A stretch of DNA of 64,000 nt, taken from Lamellibrachia columna. Taxonomy: Eukaryota; Annelida; Polychaeta; Sabellida; Siboglinidae. How positions within the stretch are numbered: position 1 is the first letter of the stretch; every line of letters starts with the position of its first letter. The stretch is from assembly GCA_963662155.1 (NCBI GenBank), contig OY759263.1:39297591-39361590 (forward strand), read 5' to 3'. A program made the translations under genes and the position numbers. Shown in pieces: positions 52,905 to 64,000 of this stretch. Under the pieces are notes generated by a model, which did no database searches, was not told where the DNA came from, and saw only the letters and a program-made list of their open reading frames with translations.

Positions 52905-53310
52905 CTAAATGGAAGATATGACACTGTTATTTGCCCTTGAGGCCCATTCCTTTAAAAAATATCCCTTTCTCACCCTTTGGGGGTTGCTGGCAGGGGAGAA
53001 CCCACCTAAAATTGTTGGCTTTGGTCATTCCATACTCAAGGATCCCACGAGAACATTTAACACTGTTTTTTATCCTTTGCATCATTCCATTAAATAAGCG
53101 TAATTCCATTAAATATGTGCCCCCTTTTTCACCCTTAGGGGGTTGCTGACAGGGGGAACAATTGTTGGCATTAGCCATTCCGTACTCAGGGAACCTCAAG
53201 GAAAGATTTGACACTGTTTTTAGTGTGTCATCCCTGTAGATAAATGCCCCCTTCTTCGCATCCTTTGGGGGTTGCTGGCAGGGGGAATCCCCCATCTAAA
53301 ATTTCTTGCA
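52905..53310. repeat. About 140-bp repeat block, inverted orientation
   Basis: Three units that are the reverse complement of those at 50405-50890 (ttgggggttgctggcagggg, ggtcattccatactca). The two blocks may be the terminal repeats of a 2.9-kb element. Confidence 0.85.
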
Positions 53311-53840
53311 ATAACGCATTTTTTAGATGTCAGCGGTGGTCCCTTCAGTCCATGGGTCAAACCTTTTGGCATTGCTTACATGAATAAAAGCTCTGGGCTA
53401 TTAATGTAGTACAAAAATAATGAAGCCAAAACATGACGTGATAATGATTATATGATCAATTCTACATAATAAAAGAAGAGCCAACACATGAAGGTTTGTG
53501 AAAAAGCAACTTGAAGTTTTATTCTAAACGCATAAAAATGGAAGTAATGTCTGAAACATTAGTATGAACAAACATGATTAAAATCACACTCAAAATAAAA
53601 TGCTTGACACTAAAAGTAAAGCAATACAACAAATAAAAATAGAAGATATAGCATTCAATAATACAATTGATACATTGAAACATCATTTCTTTGATAAAAC
53701 AGCAATCATCCAGATCCAGTATTGCCTAGGCTATAGTTATATCAATTCACTACAGTAAGCACAGCCTAATCGTTCGTGGTTTGCCTGCCATTTGAGTTTT
53801 GTTTCAAGAACCGGGAAACTTCTACCATAGTACATGCCGA
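53311..53840. other. Non-genic stretch
   Basis: AT-rich, no coding, array or transposon ends seen. Confidence 0.5.
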
Positions 53841-53841
53841 A

Positions 53842-54094
53842 TATGTATGTGAATCAGCGCCCGAAGAAGAAGAAATACGCTGCAAAATACAAGCAGGAAT
53901 GGGCAACTGACTTGTCCAAAGATTGACACTGACTTTCGGTTGCAGCTCGACAACGACACCCTGCCTGCGTTGTTGTCATGCAAAATCAACACAGATGATC
54001 CTTGCTATTCCTGTGTGCCAGAGAAGGATCTTCTCAAGTTGGCCAAGGTTGCGACATGGGATTATGTGAAGGATCACATCATGAACTGTTGGTG
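53842..54094 (+). pseudogene. hAT-type transposase relic with internal deletion
   Basis: RPKKKKYAAKYKQEWATDL resembles the N-terminus and LDNDTLPALLSCKIN with EKDLLKLAKVATWDYVK the C-terminus of hAT-type transposases of fish and invertebrates. The whole middle is missing and the frame shifts between the two parts. Confidence 0.35.
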
Positions 54095-54159
54095 ATTGGT
54101 GATAATAAAACATGGTTGTTACTGTCATGGAAAGTATTCTTTTTGTAATATTTTGTTCT

Positions 54160-54310
54160 CTTAGACCCTCCGATTTACATACAAGTCCCTGATTTTCTGA
54201 GACTACCCTATTTACGTATAAATCCCCAATTTTCTGAGACCCTCCGATTTACGTATACATCCTCGTTTTTCTGAGACCCTCCAATTTTCGTATCAATCTC
54301 CTGGATTGGC
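54160..54310. repeat. 45-bp array, about four copies
   Basis: Imperfect units with tttctgagaccctccgattt and acgtata. Confidence 0.75.
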
Positions 54311-54389
54311 ATTTCTGAAACTTAACATGTATAAAAACACGTTTCACAACCAGTGATGTACACGATTACAATAAATAGAGATCAGCCGC

Positions 54390-54472
54390 AGTATCATTAA
54401 TTTTTCAACTATGTCACAGTTAAATACATAATATGTTTTTAACTGTGACATAGTTGAAAAATTAATGATACT
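54390..54472. repeat. Perfect hairpin 1 (35-bp arms)
   Basis: Arms 54390-54424 and 54438-54472 are exact reverse complements (agtatcattaatttttcaac...), with a 13-base loop. Confidence 0.95.
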
Positions 54473-54531
54473 TGCTCAATCTCACCCCTGTAAGACTATA
54501 TTATAATCTTACAGGGGTGAGATTGAGCAAG
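54471..54531. repeat. Perfect hairpin 2 (25-bp arms)
   Basis: Arms 54471-54495 (cttgctcaatctcacccctg..) and 54507-54531 are exact reverse complements with an 11-base loop. It overlaps hairpin 1 by two bases. Confidence 0.95.
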
Positions 54532-54547
54532 TTATGGAAGGTAGTCA

Positions 54548-54584
54548 GTCGGGCTATCAACCTTACAAAGTGAAGTAGCCCGAC
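54548..54584. repeat. Hairpin 3 (9-bp arms)
   Basis: gtcgggcta (54548-54556) pairs with tagcccgac (54576-54584) around a 19-base loop. Confidence 0.8.
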
Positions 54585-54664
54585 AGCTTCTTAGGTAGTC
54601 CATTTGCTAATCAATACTTTGACGATAGAAAGTAAATACTTTGAAGATGCACCACATGGATATA

Positions 54665-54667
<3 letters not shown>

Positions 54668-54711
<44 letters not shown>

Positions 54712-54855
54712 ATGTATGTGTGGATATATATATATATATATATATATATAAATGGCGCCATGCGGCACTAGTCTAGAGAGGTTACGATTAATTTACCAGA
54801 AGCGCTCCGTGCACCATGTAGACATATATATATATATATAATATATATATTATAA
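54668..54855. repeat. AT and GT microsatellites around a ggcgcc palindrome
   Basis: (TA)n runs at 54668-54700, 54726-54750 and 54823-54852 with a short (TG)n, and palindromic tggcgcca-type motifs between and after them. Confidence 0.85.
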
Positions 54856-54889
54856 ATGTGGCGCCACATGGCGCCAATACATTTAACAT

Positions 54890-56465
54890 GACTGGTTATT
54901 ATTTCAGTGTAGAATGACCGTTCAGTTACATGTTGAGCACCGATGTGGTATTCACTATTCTGCCGATGACAACATTCGTCGAATCCCGACCACGTGCGCT
55001 AAGACTAAGTTCAAAACAAATCTTGTAAAAAGAAAAACCTGTCTTTCATTTTCAATGTTACCCATCTTCATCAGACATTTGCCTGTCTCCAAGATGGGAA
55101 GACGGGTCCCTGGCTAAGGGGCTGGCGGCAGTACTGCTAGTAGTTAGCATGTTAACACAATCATTGTTACTGTCACAGCCCTGTGACTGTGCTGTGCCAT
55201 GGCATATAATATGATATCCTAAAAATGTGTATTCTGTGGTCTACCGCCTGCACAGTAACTTCGAAGAAATATACTCCAAATAATTATTTAGGAGTACGTT
55301 TATCGTGACTAGTGAACGACGTCACGTGACGTTACGGTTTTCTTCAATAAACGTCCTAATTTTATATTGATGCATGGACCATGGGTATGTACATTACATT
55401 CCGCTTGGTGCGCTGCTAAAAATTGTCTATTGAGAATTGACCCAGAATGTGTGACCTCCATCTTGATTTTTGATGGTCTTGAATATGTATATCATAACAT
55501 TATGCAAATGAACGTGTGACCTTAAATGATACAAATATCAACCAATGAAAGACTTTTACCTTGTGAATAGTAGTTAAAATTAAGGGTAAATAATCATCGA
55601 ACAACTTTAGCATGTCAATAAATAAAATCTTCAGTATTTCAGCTTTATAATAATGTTTGTGTCATGATTGTGGGTTTGTTCAGACGAGTACAGTGTCGTT
55701 CGGGAAATTAGCTATGCGCACGCGCGTTTAAAAGTGCGTTTGCGTCGTTAGCAGACTTTAATCGGGGCGCGGCCGCTGGTTCCTGGGGGAGCGGTGCCGG
55801 TGCGAGATGGGCGCACGCCATGCAAATCATTAAATACTTTGTACTAACAACCTTATTAATATTATAAGCTTATTGTGAGCAAGTAATTCAAGTTTATGCT
55901 TGTTCAGCATTAGCAAATTAAGTTAGTTTTTAAATATATTTTAAGAGATAGCACTGAGACTGGGAACATAGCCGTAGGCTGTAACGCTCTGGTCTAATAA
56001 TTTAGGTCAAGTCATTTTCCGCGATTCAAAATCCACGCAGTCGAAGTGTTTGCAACCAACTGCTGGTAGATTTAGTGGGAACAAGTAATTATAGATGTTG
56101 TATGACATTAATAATCATATAGATAGCTTTTGTCAAAATGTGTTATTTTCACAATTTAAAAGTTGTATTCGAAACTTCTGGTTTGTGCGTTACCTCCGCG
56201 CAGTTTTCAGTGCGATGTATCAACATTTAAATCCACGCCATCTGCACTTTGACAATTACGTCCTGATACTTTTGCATGTATACACTAAATCAAACATCTA
56301 TTATTTTTGGTGTCTTTACCTTATCTTACGTTTGGTAGATAAATAAATGAAATAAAATGAGAGTTTCGTTAAGCAATTCTTTTAAGTTTTTAATGTACTT
56401 TACTGTGTGTGTATATTTAAGTATTTGTGATTTTTTCTACGCATACTTTTAATGCACAGTATGCG

Positions 56466-56544
<79 letters not shown>

Positions 56545-56547
56545 ATA

Positions 56548-56580
<33 letters not shown>

Positions 56581-57370
56581 TATATTACTTTTTGTCTGTA
56601 ACAAACATTTATTATTAATGGAATATCTTGGATTAGTAAATGGAATTGTAAAAACATTTTTAAGCTATTTTATATAAAATAGTTATTTGTAGTATGAGGT
56701 AGGAATACACCGTCTTATTGAATAATAGTATTAGTACCGCATGTGTATAAAGCATATTTTTAAAATTTTATAATATCTTCTTCCTTATAGTTCCATTTAT
56801 AAAGGGGTGACGCCAACTAGTTCTTGTACTGCTGTATTGCTTCATGTGTTGTCCTTTTCCATGTCTCCTAATCAGCTATTGTGAACAGTATGTAAATATT
56901 ACTTCATGTTGTGGTGCAGGACATTATTTCACGAAACAGTAAAGTTGATGTGCCGAACATGCAGTTTACTGTGAATCAGTTTTGTCACAGTTAACTATAA
57001 ATATTGTTGCATTATGCATGCATAACATTTCAAAGCTCTCTAAATGTATAATAAATTGTGTTTTTTTGTTCTTTATAATTATACAGTAAACAATGCAGAT
57101 TTTATGAATTTGCCAGCTTCATGTGTCACTTAATTATATGTTCCCCTGCATTCAGTGGCAGCGCAGCCACCAAACATAAAGGTCACAAGAAATGGACTCA
57201 ATTTCATAAGACAAAATAGACCCTTTTTTTAAGCCAAAAAGTGGAATAACTTCGCAAATAATAAATATATTGAAAAAATTCAAAAAGTATAATAAACCAC
57301 ATAACATACTTTATCAGACAAAAGTGTTTAAATGATTATAAAACAATAATGATTTTTTTTTTAATATACC
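54890..57370. other. Non-genic stretch with a GC-rich island
   Basis: Mostly AT-rich. 55680-55830 is unusually GC-rich (gcgcacgcgcgtttaaaagt, ggggcgcggccgctgg) and could be a CpG promoter, but no start exon is seen beside it. 56466-56580 is a (GT)n/(TA)n microsatellite. Bases 55960-56060 have a weak tRNA-like look but no foldable tRNA. Confidence 0.4.
56466..56580. repeat. (GT)n(TA)n microsatellite
   Basis: Nearly uninterrupted GT dinucleotides followed by TA dinucleotides. Confidence 0.97.
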
Positions 57371-57373
57371 TAC

Positions 57374-57549
57374 CATGGGCATGGTAACTTTACTCTTCAG
57401 TGATTTTTCTGATATATATTTTAAAAACATATCGCTTCCTTGTCCTTTGAATTCATCTTCCTTGCGTGCAAATTCTAACTCTGTTAAAACATACTGTTGG
57501 GGACAGACCACAGTAGAGAATTGCATTGGTGGCCATGTTAACATTTTGT
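57374..57549 (-). CDS. Candidate coding exon of unknown gene
   Basis: The minus strand has a good acceptor (ttataatcag) before 57549 and a donor (ccatg|gtaggtat) after 57374. Between them 57 codons from ATG 57544 are open to the border in phase 0: it starts MLTWPPMQF and contains YVLTELEFARKEDEFKG and a lysine-rich end. The composition (E/K/F-rich, few low-complexity tracts) looks like real protein. A possible untranslated upstream exon with donor gag|gtatgtg lies near 57650-57700. No family is recognised and no further exon was found. Confidence 0.35.
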
Positions 57550-57802
57550 CTGATTATAAGAAAACCTGACCATCAAAAATTCTGAAACTTTTTCACAGCA
57601 ACTGCCATCATCTCACCGACATGCTCACCACCAGCTTTTATCAAAATCACATACCTCCAGCTCTTTTAAAACGCCCCCACGTGCGATGCCCGTCAATATT
57701 TACAAAAATAGCTATGTATTCATGCGCTCATGTGGCCCATAGCAGAACAATTCCCATAAATCCCTCCGCCAGTTAAACTCTAAAAAAATGCACTGTTTCA
57801 CA

Positions 57803-59596
57803 GCCAATAGCTGGTAAAGGTGCATTAACCTATTATTAGATTAATTATTAACGCTACTAAATGACATTTTTACAAAAAATGTTTGATGCTAATGTGTTCT
57901 TTGCATCACTCCCCATCGGATCAGGTACAAAACGGACATATATGTGTAAATAATATTGTGTTTGAGCGCGCTTTTAGTGCCCAAAACAATGCGATACCGG
58001 CAATAGCCGATGTTGTTAATATGGCGATCATCCGAAATGTGCTGTAACAATATCACGGTGGCATCAGAACCAGAAAGGCGATTTCACTGTCAAATATTTC
58101 GTACCGCAGTATAAGAATATACGAAAAGTAATAGAAAAAGTGCAATTTTATGTTACGAAAGCCCCAAAAAATCGAACAGGACAGGTGATTTCACTGACAA
58201 ATATCTTGTACGCAGTCTAAGAAAAAATAGACTTAAATTTAATTTTGAAAATCCAAAAAAAAATCCACCGACAAGTATCTCAACAAAAAATATAAGATAA
58301 CGTAAAAAAACAAAGACATCGCACATATATAAAAAAATTAATAAAAGTTCACAGCTCATGCAAATATCTTTAAATCTTACTCATAAACAAGTGTCTTGCT
58401 TGCTCAAATCACACAATTCAGTAATAAATAATTCTTCAGTGGACATTGAAGTGTTTATTTTTGACATTACTAATGTTTGGACCATATCATGAAGAAAATT
58501 GGACATTTCGCTACAAAAAGATGTTGTCGTTTTGGAAACTGCAGCCATGGTGAATTTCGAGGACCAAATTTATCGATATTTTCATTAAATTGATCTCTAC
58601 AAGGGAATTATTCAAACATAGACATCGTTCACACCCAATGTAACAACACTTTTGTGAAAGTATGGATGGCTCTGAAAAGAGCCGTTTTGTGTCTCCGGGC
58701 GACTGCTGGGCGAAGTTCACTGTTAGTAAGCATTCGTTCATGGGTATTGGTCGCGAATGCACACTAGCTGTGATGAGAGACGTTGGTGGCGGTTCCTGTG
58801 CTGCTGCATCCACAGGAACTCTTCCAGGTATGTTGTTTGAATTCTCGTACTAGATCAACACTTTATGATCAGAGACCCAAATTTATTAACCAGCGTGGCG
58901 TGGTGGTGATGTCGCAACTGCCCACTGCGCATGGCATTATATAACGGTATATCTTGTTGCGCGTCTGAATTATATCGGACTTACAGAATACACATATTCT
59001 AACAGTACGTTACGAACAGAGGTTGCGCCGTGCCGAACTGTCTCCGGAGTTTCCTCTTTGCTCTATTTATTACTGAATTGTGTGATTTGGGCAAGCAAGA
59101 CACTTGTTTATGACTATGACTTATGAATAAGATTTAAAGACAGTTGCACGATATGTGAACTTTTAATTCTTTTTTATATATGTGTGATGTCTTAGCTTTT
59201 TTTTACATTATCTTATATTTTTTTAGAGATATTTGTCGGTGGATTTTTTTGGGATTTTTTTTCTTAGACTGCATACAAGATATTTGTTAGTGAAATCACC
59301 TGTCCGTTTTGAGTTTTTTGGGTTTTTTAATATTGTTTTTTGATATTGTTACAGCACATTTCGGATGATCGCCATATTAACAACACCGGCTATTGCCGGT
59401 ATAGCGTAGTTTTTGGCACTAAAAGTGCGCTCAAACACGATATTTTTACAAATATACGTCCGTTTTGTACCTGATCCGATGGGGAGTAATGCAAAGAACA
59501 CATTAGCATCGAAAAAATTTGGTAAAAATGTAATTTAATAGCGTTAATAATTTCGGCTAGGTTAATGCGGCTTTAGTAGCCTTTACCCAATAGCTT
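57803..59596. repeat. Long inverted repeat, arms about 0.55-0.63 kb
   Basis: Left arm 57803-58430 and right arm 59064-59596 match as reverse complements over their length with small indels (shared: ctgatccgatggggagt, gtgctgtaacaatatca, gatttcactgacaaatatct, ttactgaattgtgtg). The left arm has an extra internal partial duplication near 58075-58130. The 0.63-kb spacer is unique and holds the candidate exon 58662-58827. Confidence 0.9.
58662..58827 (+). CDS. Candidate first coding exon inside a long inverted repeat
   Basis: ATG at 58662 opens 55 codons (starts MDGSEKSRFVSPGDCWAKF, glycine/alanine-rich end) up to a good donor (cttccag|gtatgttg), leaving one base. The opposite strand is also open over 58511-58813, which weakens the call. 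The exon lies in the unique spacer of the inverted repeat 57803-59596, so it may be cargo of a mobile element or an expressed part of it. No family is recognised. Confidence 0.3.
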
Positions 59597-59599
59597 CTA

Positions 59600-61050
59600 C
59601 AAACAAACCTGTGAATATTCCTGCTCAAAGGCTTTGTCAAAGGCACTCATGTCACATAATATTAATTTATTAAGTTCCCATTTTACAATTTCATAGCCCT
59701 ACATTCGTGTGAAACAATAAACAGGAAGGTCAACTGTGGTCTTACCCCTGTATTTAATTATGCTAATGACTCTTTACGTTTGTTTATTGTAATTCAACTT
59801 CATTTATCGCCCACCGACGAGGATGTAACTTATAAGTTATAGATTTACTTTAAACGCCAGTCCAGGATCGCGTCTAATCTTCGTCAGTCAAGCCAGGAAA
59901 CTCTCTTTTTCTGTCAGTTGGTTGGGGAATCGATGAAAACTCACAGCTGTTAAATGAATGCCGCGGGATATACTTTTACAGCCAGGAACAAAATAGTACA
60001 ACACGAAGAATCTAGAAAGCGTTTTCCAACTTGCCTCGTTTTCGATTTCACATGTCGCGAATGTGGGATAAGTCAATTAGCGCCATCTGGAGGATTCGTA
60101 AACGTGATTTTGAAATTCGGTTTGCAGTTACAACATAAAGCCTTGTTTAAAGTGAAATCATTACAAAGAAATACTTTAGTACAAGTATTCATAAATCCAA
60201 CTGCAACATGTCAACTCGCAAACGTAAACGACAGAAAGGTAACGATATAATTTAATAAATTACATACACTTCAACTCTCCATCATTCGTACGGAGTCTCC
60301 ATCATTTTGACATGTCACAACCATGACCGTGGCATAGCCATAGGGGGATAATGCCTTAATGATACATAGCCGAATAATCTCCGTCCCGGAGATTGAAATC
60401 TCCGTCATTTGATGTTCAACGGACACAAAACAATTTAAAGACATTTGTTTACATTTTTTTCGTTTATTATTCATGCATCTTGCTGCCTGTCGCTGTAAGG
60501 CGGAGTGTTGCCAGTCGCACGAAAAGATCACAAGTGAAGTGGCAGACGCAAAACATCAACTGCAAAGCCGGCGTTGGCCTACCTGCTGCAACCTGACTGA
60601 AGTCGCGGGCAAGCTTCTTGAACTCCACAAAACCACTGAAACTTACCGCCCAGCACCATTTGACTAAATATATGGAATATATACAAGATACACCAAGAGT
60701 CGTTAAAATAGGATTATGATCAGCTGGCGACCAATAACTTCTGAACCACTTATGCTAGAGGGCAAATGCTGGTGTTTAGGGTAGGGTTCTCCACCATGTT
60801 CTATCCAACTAACACCACTAAGACATTCTAGAGGCATGAGAACTTGCATTTATTTCATTTCTGCCTCTAATCAGGGTAAATATTACGAGAAAAAGCGAAT
60901 AAAAGATTAAATTCCCATCGTTTTGTTACTTACGACAGTGAGTAGCAGAGCATTCAATTCAGCGTTACGTACTAAAACAGACCATCTGCCTCAACAAGAT
61001 GCTATGTTATCAAAACACTCACACTACTGCGTACTCAACACTAGTTGCTT
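59600..61050. other. Region without a supported gene
   Basis: A 98-codon plus-strand frame at 59954-60250 is not recognised. Otherwise no supported feature before the ORF-family relic that starts (as its C-terminus) near 61060. Confidence 0.35.
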
Positions 61051-61059
61051 AAAGCTTTA

Positions 61060-62740
61060 CCATCAACCCCACAGTGCCTAGGCTTCAGCAGATTCATCCT
61101 GTGTGTATCTGTTGGAAGATTGACAGAAGGTAGTGCAGGACAGCCCCGACTTTGTGCACCCACAGGCCTTCCCACAATGGCCCTTACAGGCAGGATGTTT
61201 CCACTCCATTACTGCATAGTGCGGGTGTGGTATGCGCGGAAGGAATGCAGCCGGGAAGCTGCATGTGTGAACAACAGGTAAGTCTTAAGAGCAAAACATT
61301 GTGCAATGATGGAGATGAGGCGTGTCTTGTTGGTTGTGTAACCTGGGTTCCTGAGAAAGCTGTGCTGATATAGTAGTGGCGTCATGCTGGCATCGAACAG
61401 TAAGGTAAGCTCCTGAGCCTGCTCAGCCACGTTGATAACCCGGTCACCCTTCTCCATCTTGATGTATGTGAATGGCACTCGGACCAGTTTTGCTGTTGCA
61501 GCTCTTCCAACTTATCATTAGTAACATCACAGTTGACGTTCAGAGCCGCGACTAATCCACTCCAGTTGAGATGTCGATGAGATTGCTGTTGTCAGCTAGT
61601 GGTTGGTGGATGTGAGCTAAGAAGTCTGTGCTTTTTAGAGAGGCGCACAGATTCAGGTTTGAAGTCCCGTTGCCGGTCGTACATAGATGAGTTCATTCAC
61701 CCCCAGCTTGGCAGTCATGCACCTCCCAGCAGCCTCATCCAGCAGCAGTTGGAGATATGTACCGAAAGAAACCAACTGTCACCACAGCAGTCGTGAACAA
61801 GTGAGCTCCAAAAGCCCGCGAGTACGCGTGGCATGTCATCGCATGTGCCACCGAGTTCCATCCACAGTCAGCCATCCACAAGTTTCTAGGTTGACGCCGC
61901 TCATCTTCAGCTTGCAAAGAGGTTCAATGAGAGGGAGGGGCTCGAACACCGCAGATTTCAATCCCGGTGTGGCTCGCGTGTTGTAGTACACCAAATGAAT
62001 CTTGTTGTAACTGTCGGTGACTGAGGCTGCCTCGACTTTCGTCGGATGCTGGAGTGGAACACATTCAGCTTGGAAATGCGATGTCGTCATCGCTATTCCC
62101 ACCCATCGCATGAACAGTCCCGTTCCCTCCACGAAGTCCGGCAGGGGAGAAGAATTCCTTCATCTGTGCATTTACCAGCTTCATCACCTCATTGTAGCTC
62201 TCATCTAGCACAAGACTGCTGAGCATATAAATCAGCTCCCTCGACCCGTATTTCTTGTGGATAAACGTTGCCAAAGCAAGTAAAGGTGAAAATATACGAT
62301 CTCGGCCGGTATGCAGCTATGCAGGCCTGACCAATAGCCGCACTCTTCCTCCTCACGAGCATGCTGTCCGGGTTCTGCGAGGTGAGATGACACCCTGGAT
62401 GAACCTCTGAAGTGGTTCTGGAGGAACAGGCTAACAAGAGACTCACTGCTGCTTATAGCAGGAAATACATCAGTTTCATATGTAGTAACTTGATCGCGTT
62501 ACTGACCAACACAGCTGCCATTTCAAATATATCGTCCTCCGATTGTCCTCTCTTTTGTGTAGCCCATTTCTTGTTCAGAATGCTGTAAACTTTATCTCGA
62601 AAGCAGACCACACACGACAGATCACTGAGACTTGTGACAACAATGTCAAATTCATATATAGCTTTACGTTTCAACTCAGTATGACAGCAACGTGGCCGAC
62701 TGTTTAACTCTACCCAAACGTTTTCCTGCGGTTTCACACC
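61060..62740 (-). pseudogene. Decayed large ORF of the same repeat-borne family, with Cys-rich tail
   Basis: Minus-strand pieces in order: RDKVYSILNKKWATQKRG with DDIFEMAAVLVSNAIKLL; SRELIYMLSSLVLDESYNEV followed by NGTVHAMGGN; LPLIEPLCKLKMSGVNL; and finally MEWKHPACKGHCGKACGCTK with GLSCTTFC, a cysteine-rich tail. The S/R-L...L......Y.EV...HAMGG pattern and the C.C..GLSC end fit the uncharacterised family whose EEAD motifs occur at 50.9-51.8 kb and 63-64 kb. Frames shift at least five times. Function unknown. Confidence 0.4.
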
Positions 62741-62929
62741 TGATTATTGTCGAAAATTAAATAATTGCATATTGCGATGACTCTAGAATGTTTTAGTGGT
62801 GTTGGTGGGATAGAGTACGGTGGAAAACTCTACCATAGACACCAACATTTGTTCTCTACCATAAGTACTTCAGAAATTATATAGTTAATCTACGAGTTAC
62901 CGCCATCTTGGACGCCGTCTTGAATTCTG

Positions 62930-63500
62930 CGTTTAATTCAAGGTGGATTTATGGGAATTTTAGTATGTTACTCTAAACCCTTTCAGAGATCTGTAGTGCA
63001 AAAATAATTTTTGTACTGAACTTTTAGGTTCCATGGTATTTTACCTAAAACTCTTGAACTAAGGTCCGCCTCTTCGTGTGTCGTCTGAAGATCACTACAC
63101 CATGATACATGATATAGTTTTACAGCGACAGGGCCAGAGCAGTTATGACAAGCTTTTGTGCGATTGATTGCATTTCGGTCTGTTTTTTGTCAATGAGCTG
63201 CTGACAAATTAAGTCTACCAACTGAACGTTGTTTTCAGTCACTGTCAGAACAACTTTCTTGGGGGGGGGGTGGAGTCTGATAAATGAATGTGTCGTCTGC
63301 TGGCTGAATTGTGCTATGTTGTGCTAGATTACACTTTTGATGCTGAAGTTATAGTACCATCGAGTATTAAGTACACGTCTCCTTTGGCTGTTTTCTTAAA
63401 CGCATAGCAGCAGAAACTGTTCATGAAGTCTTCGACTGTTCCCTTACTACACATGTAGACTTGTAGTTTGTGACATGACGATACACATGCTCTGACCAGG
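62930..63500 (-). pseudogene. EEAD-motif ORF family fragment
   Basis: Minus strand reads GTVEDFMNSFCCYAFKKTAK with DVYLILDG, then PPPKKVVLTVTENNVQLVDL, then LQTTHEEADLSSRV, in three frames. Order and spacing match the part of the family before its EEAD motif. Confidence 0.4.
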
Positions 63501-63529
63501 GGCACTCGGACATTTCAAGATTATGCCCA

Positions 63530-64000
63530 CCAAGTATTTAATCCATTATTACCTCACAGCTGGAAATTGCCAGTAGAGGAGACATTGTACGGAATGTGTA
63601 GTGGAGGTCTTAACATAGCAAATTGGTTTCCAGGGATTAAACAGAACAAGGATGAACTATTTCATTATTTGTCAGAATGTGTAAGTTCATGCGATGCCAG
63701 TGTAATTCCTGAGCGACCTCGAGTTACTTCAGCCATGCACATACGAGGAGGCGCGCACACGCATCATACTCCGTCAGTCGTGTAGCAAAACAAGCTAGGA
63801 CTTCATAAAGTGATGATACATATGTGACTGTTCTGGCTGTAGGGCATTTACACACACTTGAAATTAATGAGCTGTGGGTTAGTTTCTCAGTAGAGATATG
63901 AGTACGGCTGGGATGGGTTAAGTCAGGATGTGTGTTCATAAATGACATTGTCTGGCTCATACGAAGTACCACAAGAGATCGTAAGAGAAGCATCACATGG
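63530..64000 (+). pseudogene. EEAD-motif ORF family fragment, running off the right edge
   Basis: Plus strand reads LPHSWKLPVEETLYG, GIKQNKDELFHYLSECV, then in a second frame CTYEEARTRIILRQS, and LEINELWVSFSVEI. These match the D.NK.ELF..LS, C.HEEADTR...HA and L...ELW.SFG motifs of the same uncharacterised family. It is divergent from the copy at 62930-63500. Confidence 0.45.

Noticed and set aside
55960..56060. tRNA-like stretch
   Set aside because: Weak A/B-box resemblance only; no cloverleaf can be drawn.
56427..56677. Valine/cysteine repeat frames
   Set aside because: GT microsatellite.

Overview
This is a piece of an animal nuclear genome: AT-rich, intron-rich and crowded with transposon relics and minisatellites. 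There are no operons, Shine-Dalgarno sites, CRISPR arrays or rRNA genes. The encoded proteins are metazoan (a cytosolic aspartyl-tRNA synthetase and the bHLH-Zip factor MLX), and the repeat mix (CR1/jockey-like LINEs, Gypsy, hAT, FLYWCH-MULE, THAP-DDE, tRNA-derived SINE) points to an aquatic invertebrate. Minisatellites sitting on exon-intron borders recall the amphioxus type, but the species cannot be fixed from the sequence.

Two complete conserved genes were rebuilt exon by exon and they converge tail to tail. (1) 4016-18693, plus strand: cytosolic aspartyl-tRNA synthetase (DARS1), 14 exons, about 539 aa; exons 3-14 are secure and only the exon 1 border is uncertain. (2) 20260-45578, minus strand: MLX, Max-like protein X, 9 exons, 262 aa, with every splice phase compatible. 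Their 3' ends lie about 1.6 kb apart and may overlap. A first coding exon of a third gene, read leftwards out of the window, is at 1019-1048 (minus). Candidate exons of unknown genes lie at 57374-57549 (minus) and 58662-58827 (plus).

The most striking structure is that most introns of both genes are largely made of tandem arrays that touch, or start very near, the splice junctions. In the clearest cases the repeat unit contains the splice site itself: DARS1 exon 3 acceptor, DARS1 exon 8 acceptor and MLX exon 4 donor. The last MLX intron was one minisatellite that was later split by a MULE (20467-24324) and a hAT element (24394-25991, 8-bp target duplication).

Other mobile DNA: an internally deleted Gypsy LTR element (37130-40700) holding a 45-bp satellite of about 43 copies; a LINE reverse transcriptase relic (46951-48055) abutting a THAP/HTH/DDE relic (48062-48960); a hAT-type MITE with 8-bp target duplication (49144-50115); TIR elements at 26466-29362, 42370-43369 and 51793-52494; a two-copy SINE; and several decayed copies of a repeat-borne ORF family with an EEAD motif (50.9-51.8 kb and 61-64 kb). 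The right third (48-64 kb) has no recognised host gene but contains three adjacent near-perfect hairpins (54390-54584) and a long inverted repeat of about 0.6 kb per arm around a candidate coding exon (57803-59596).
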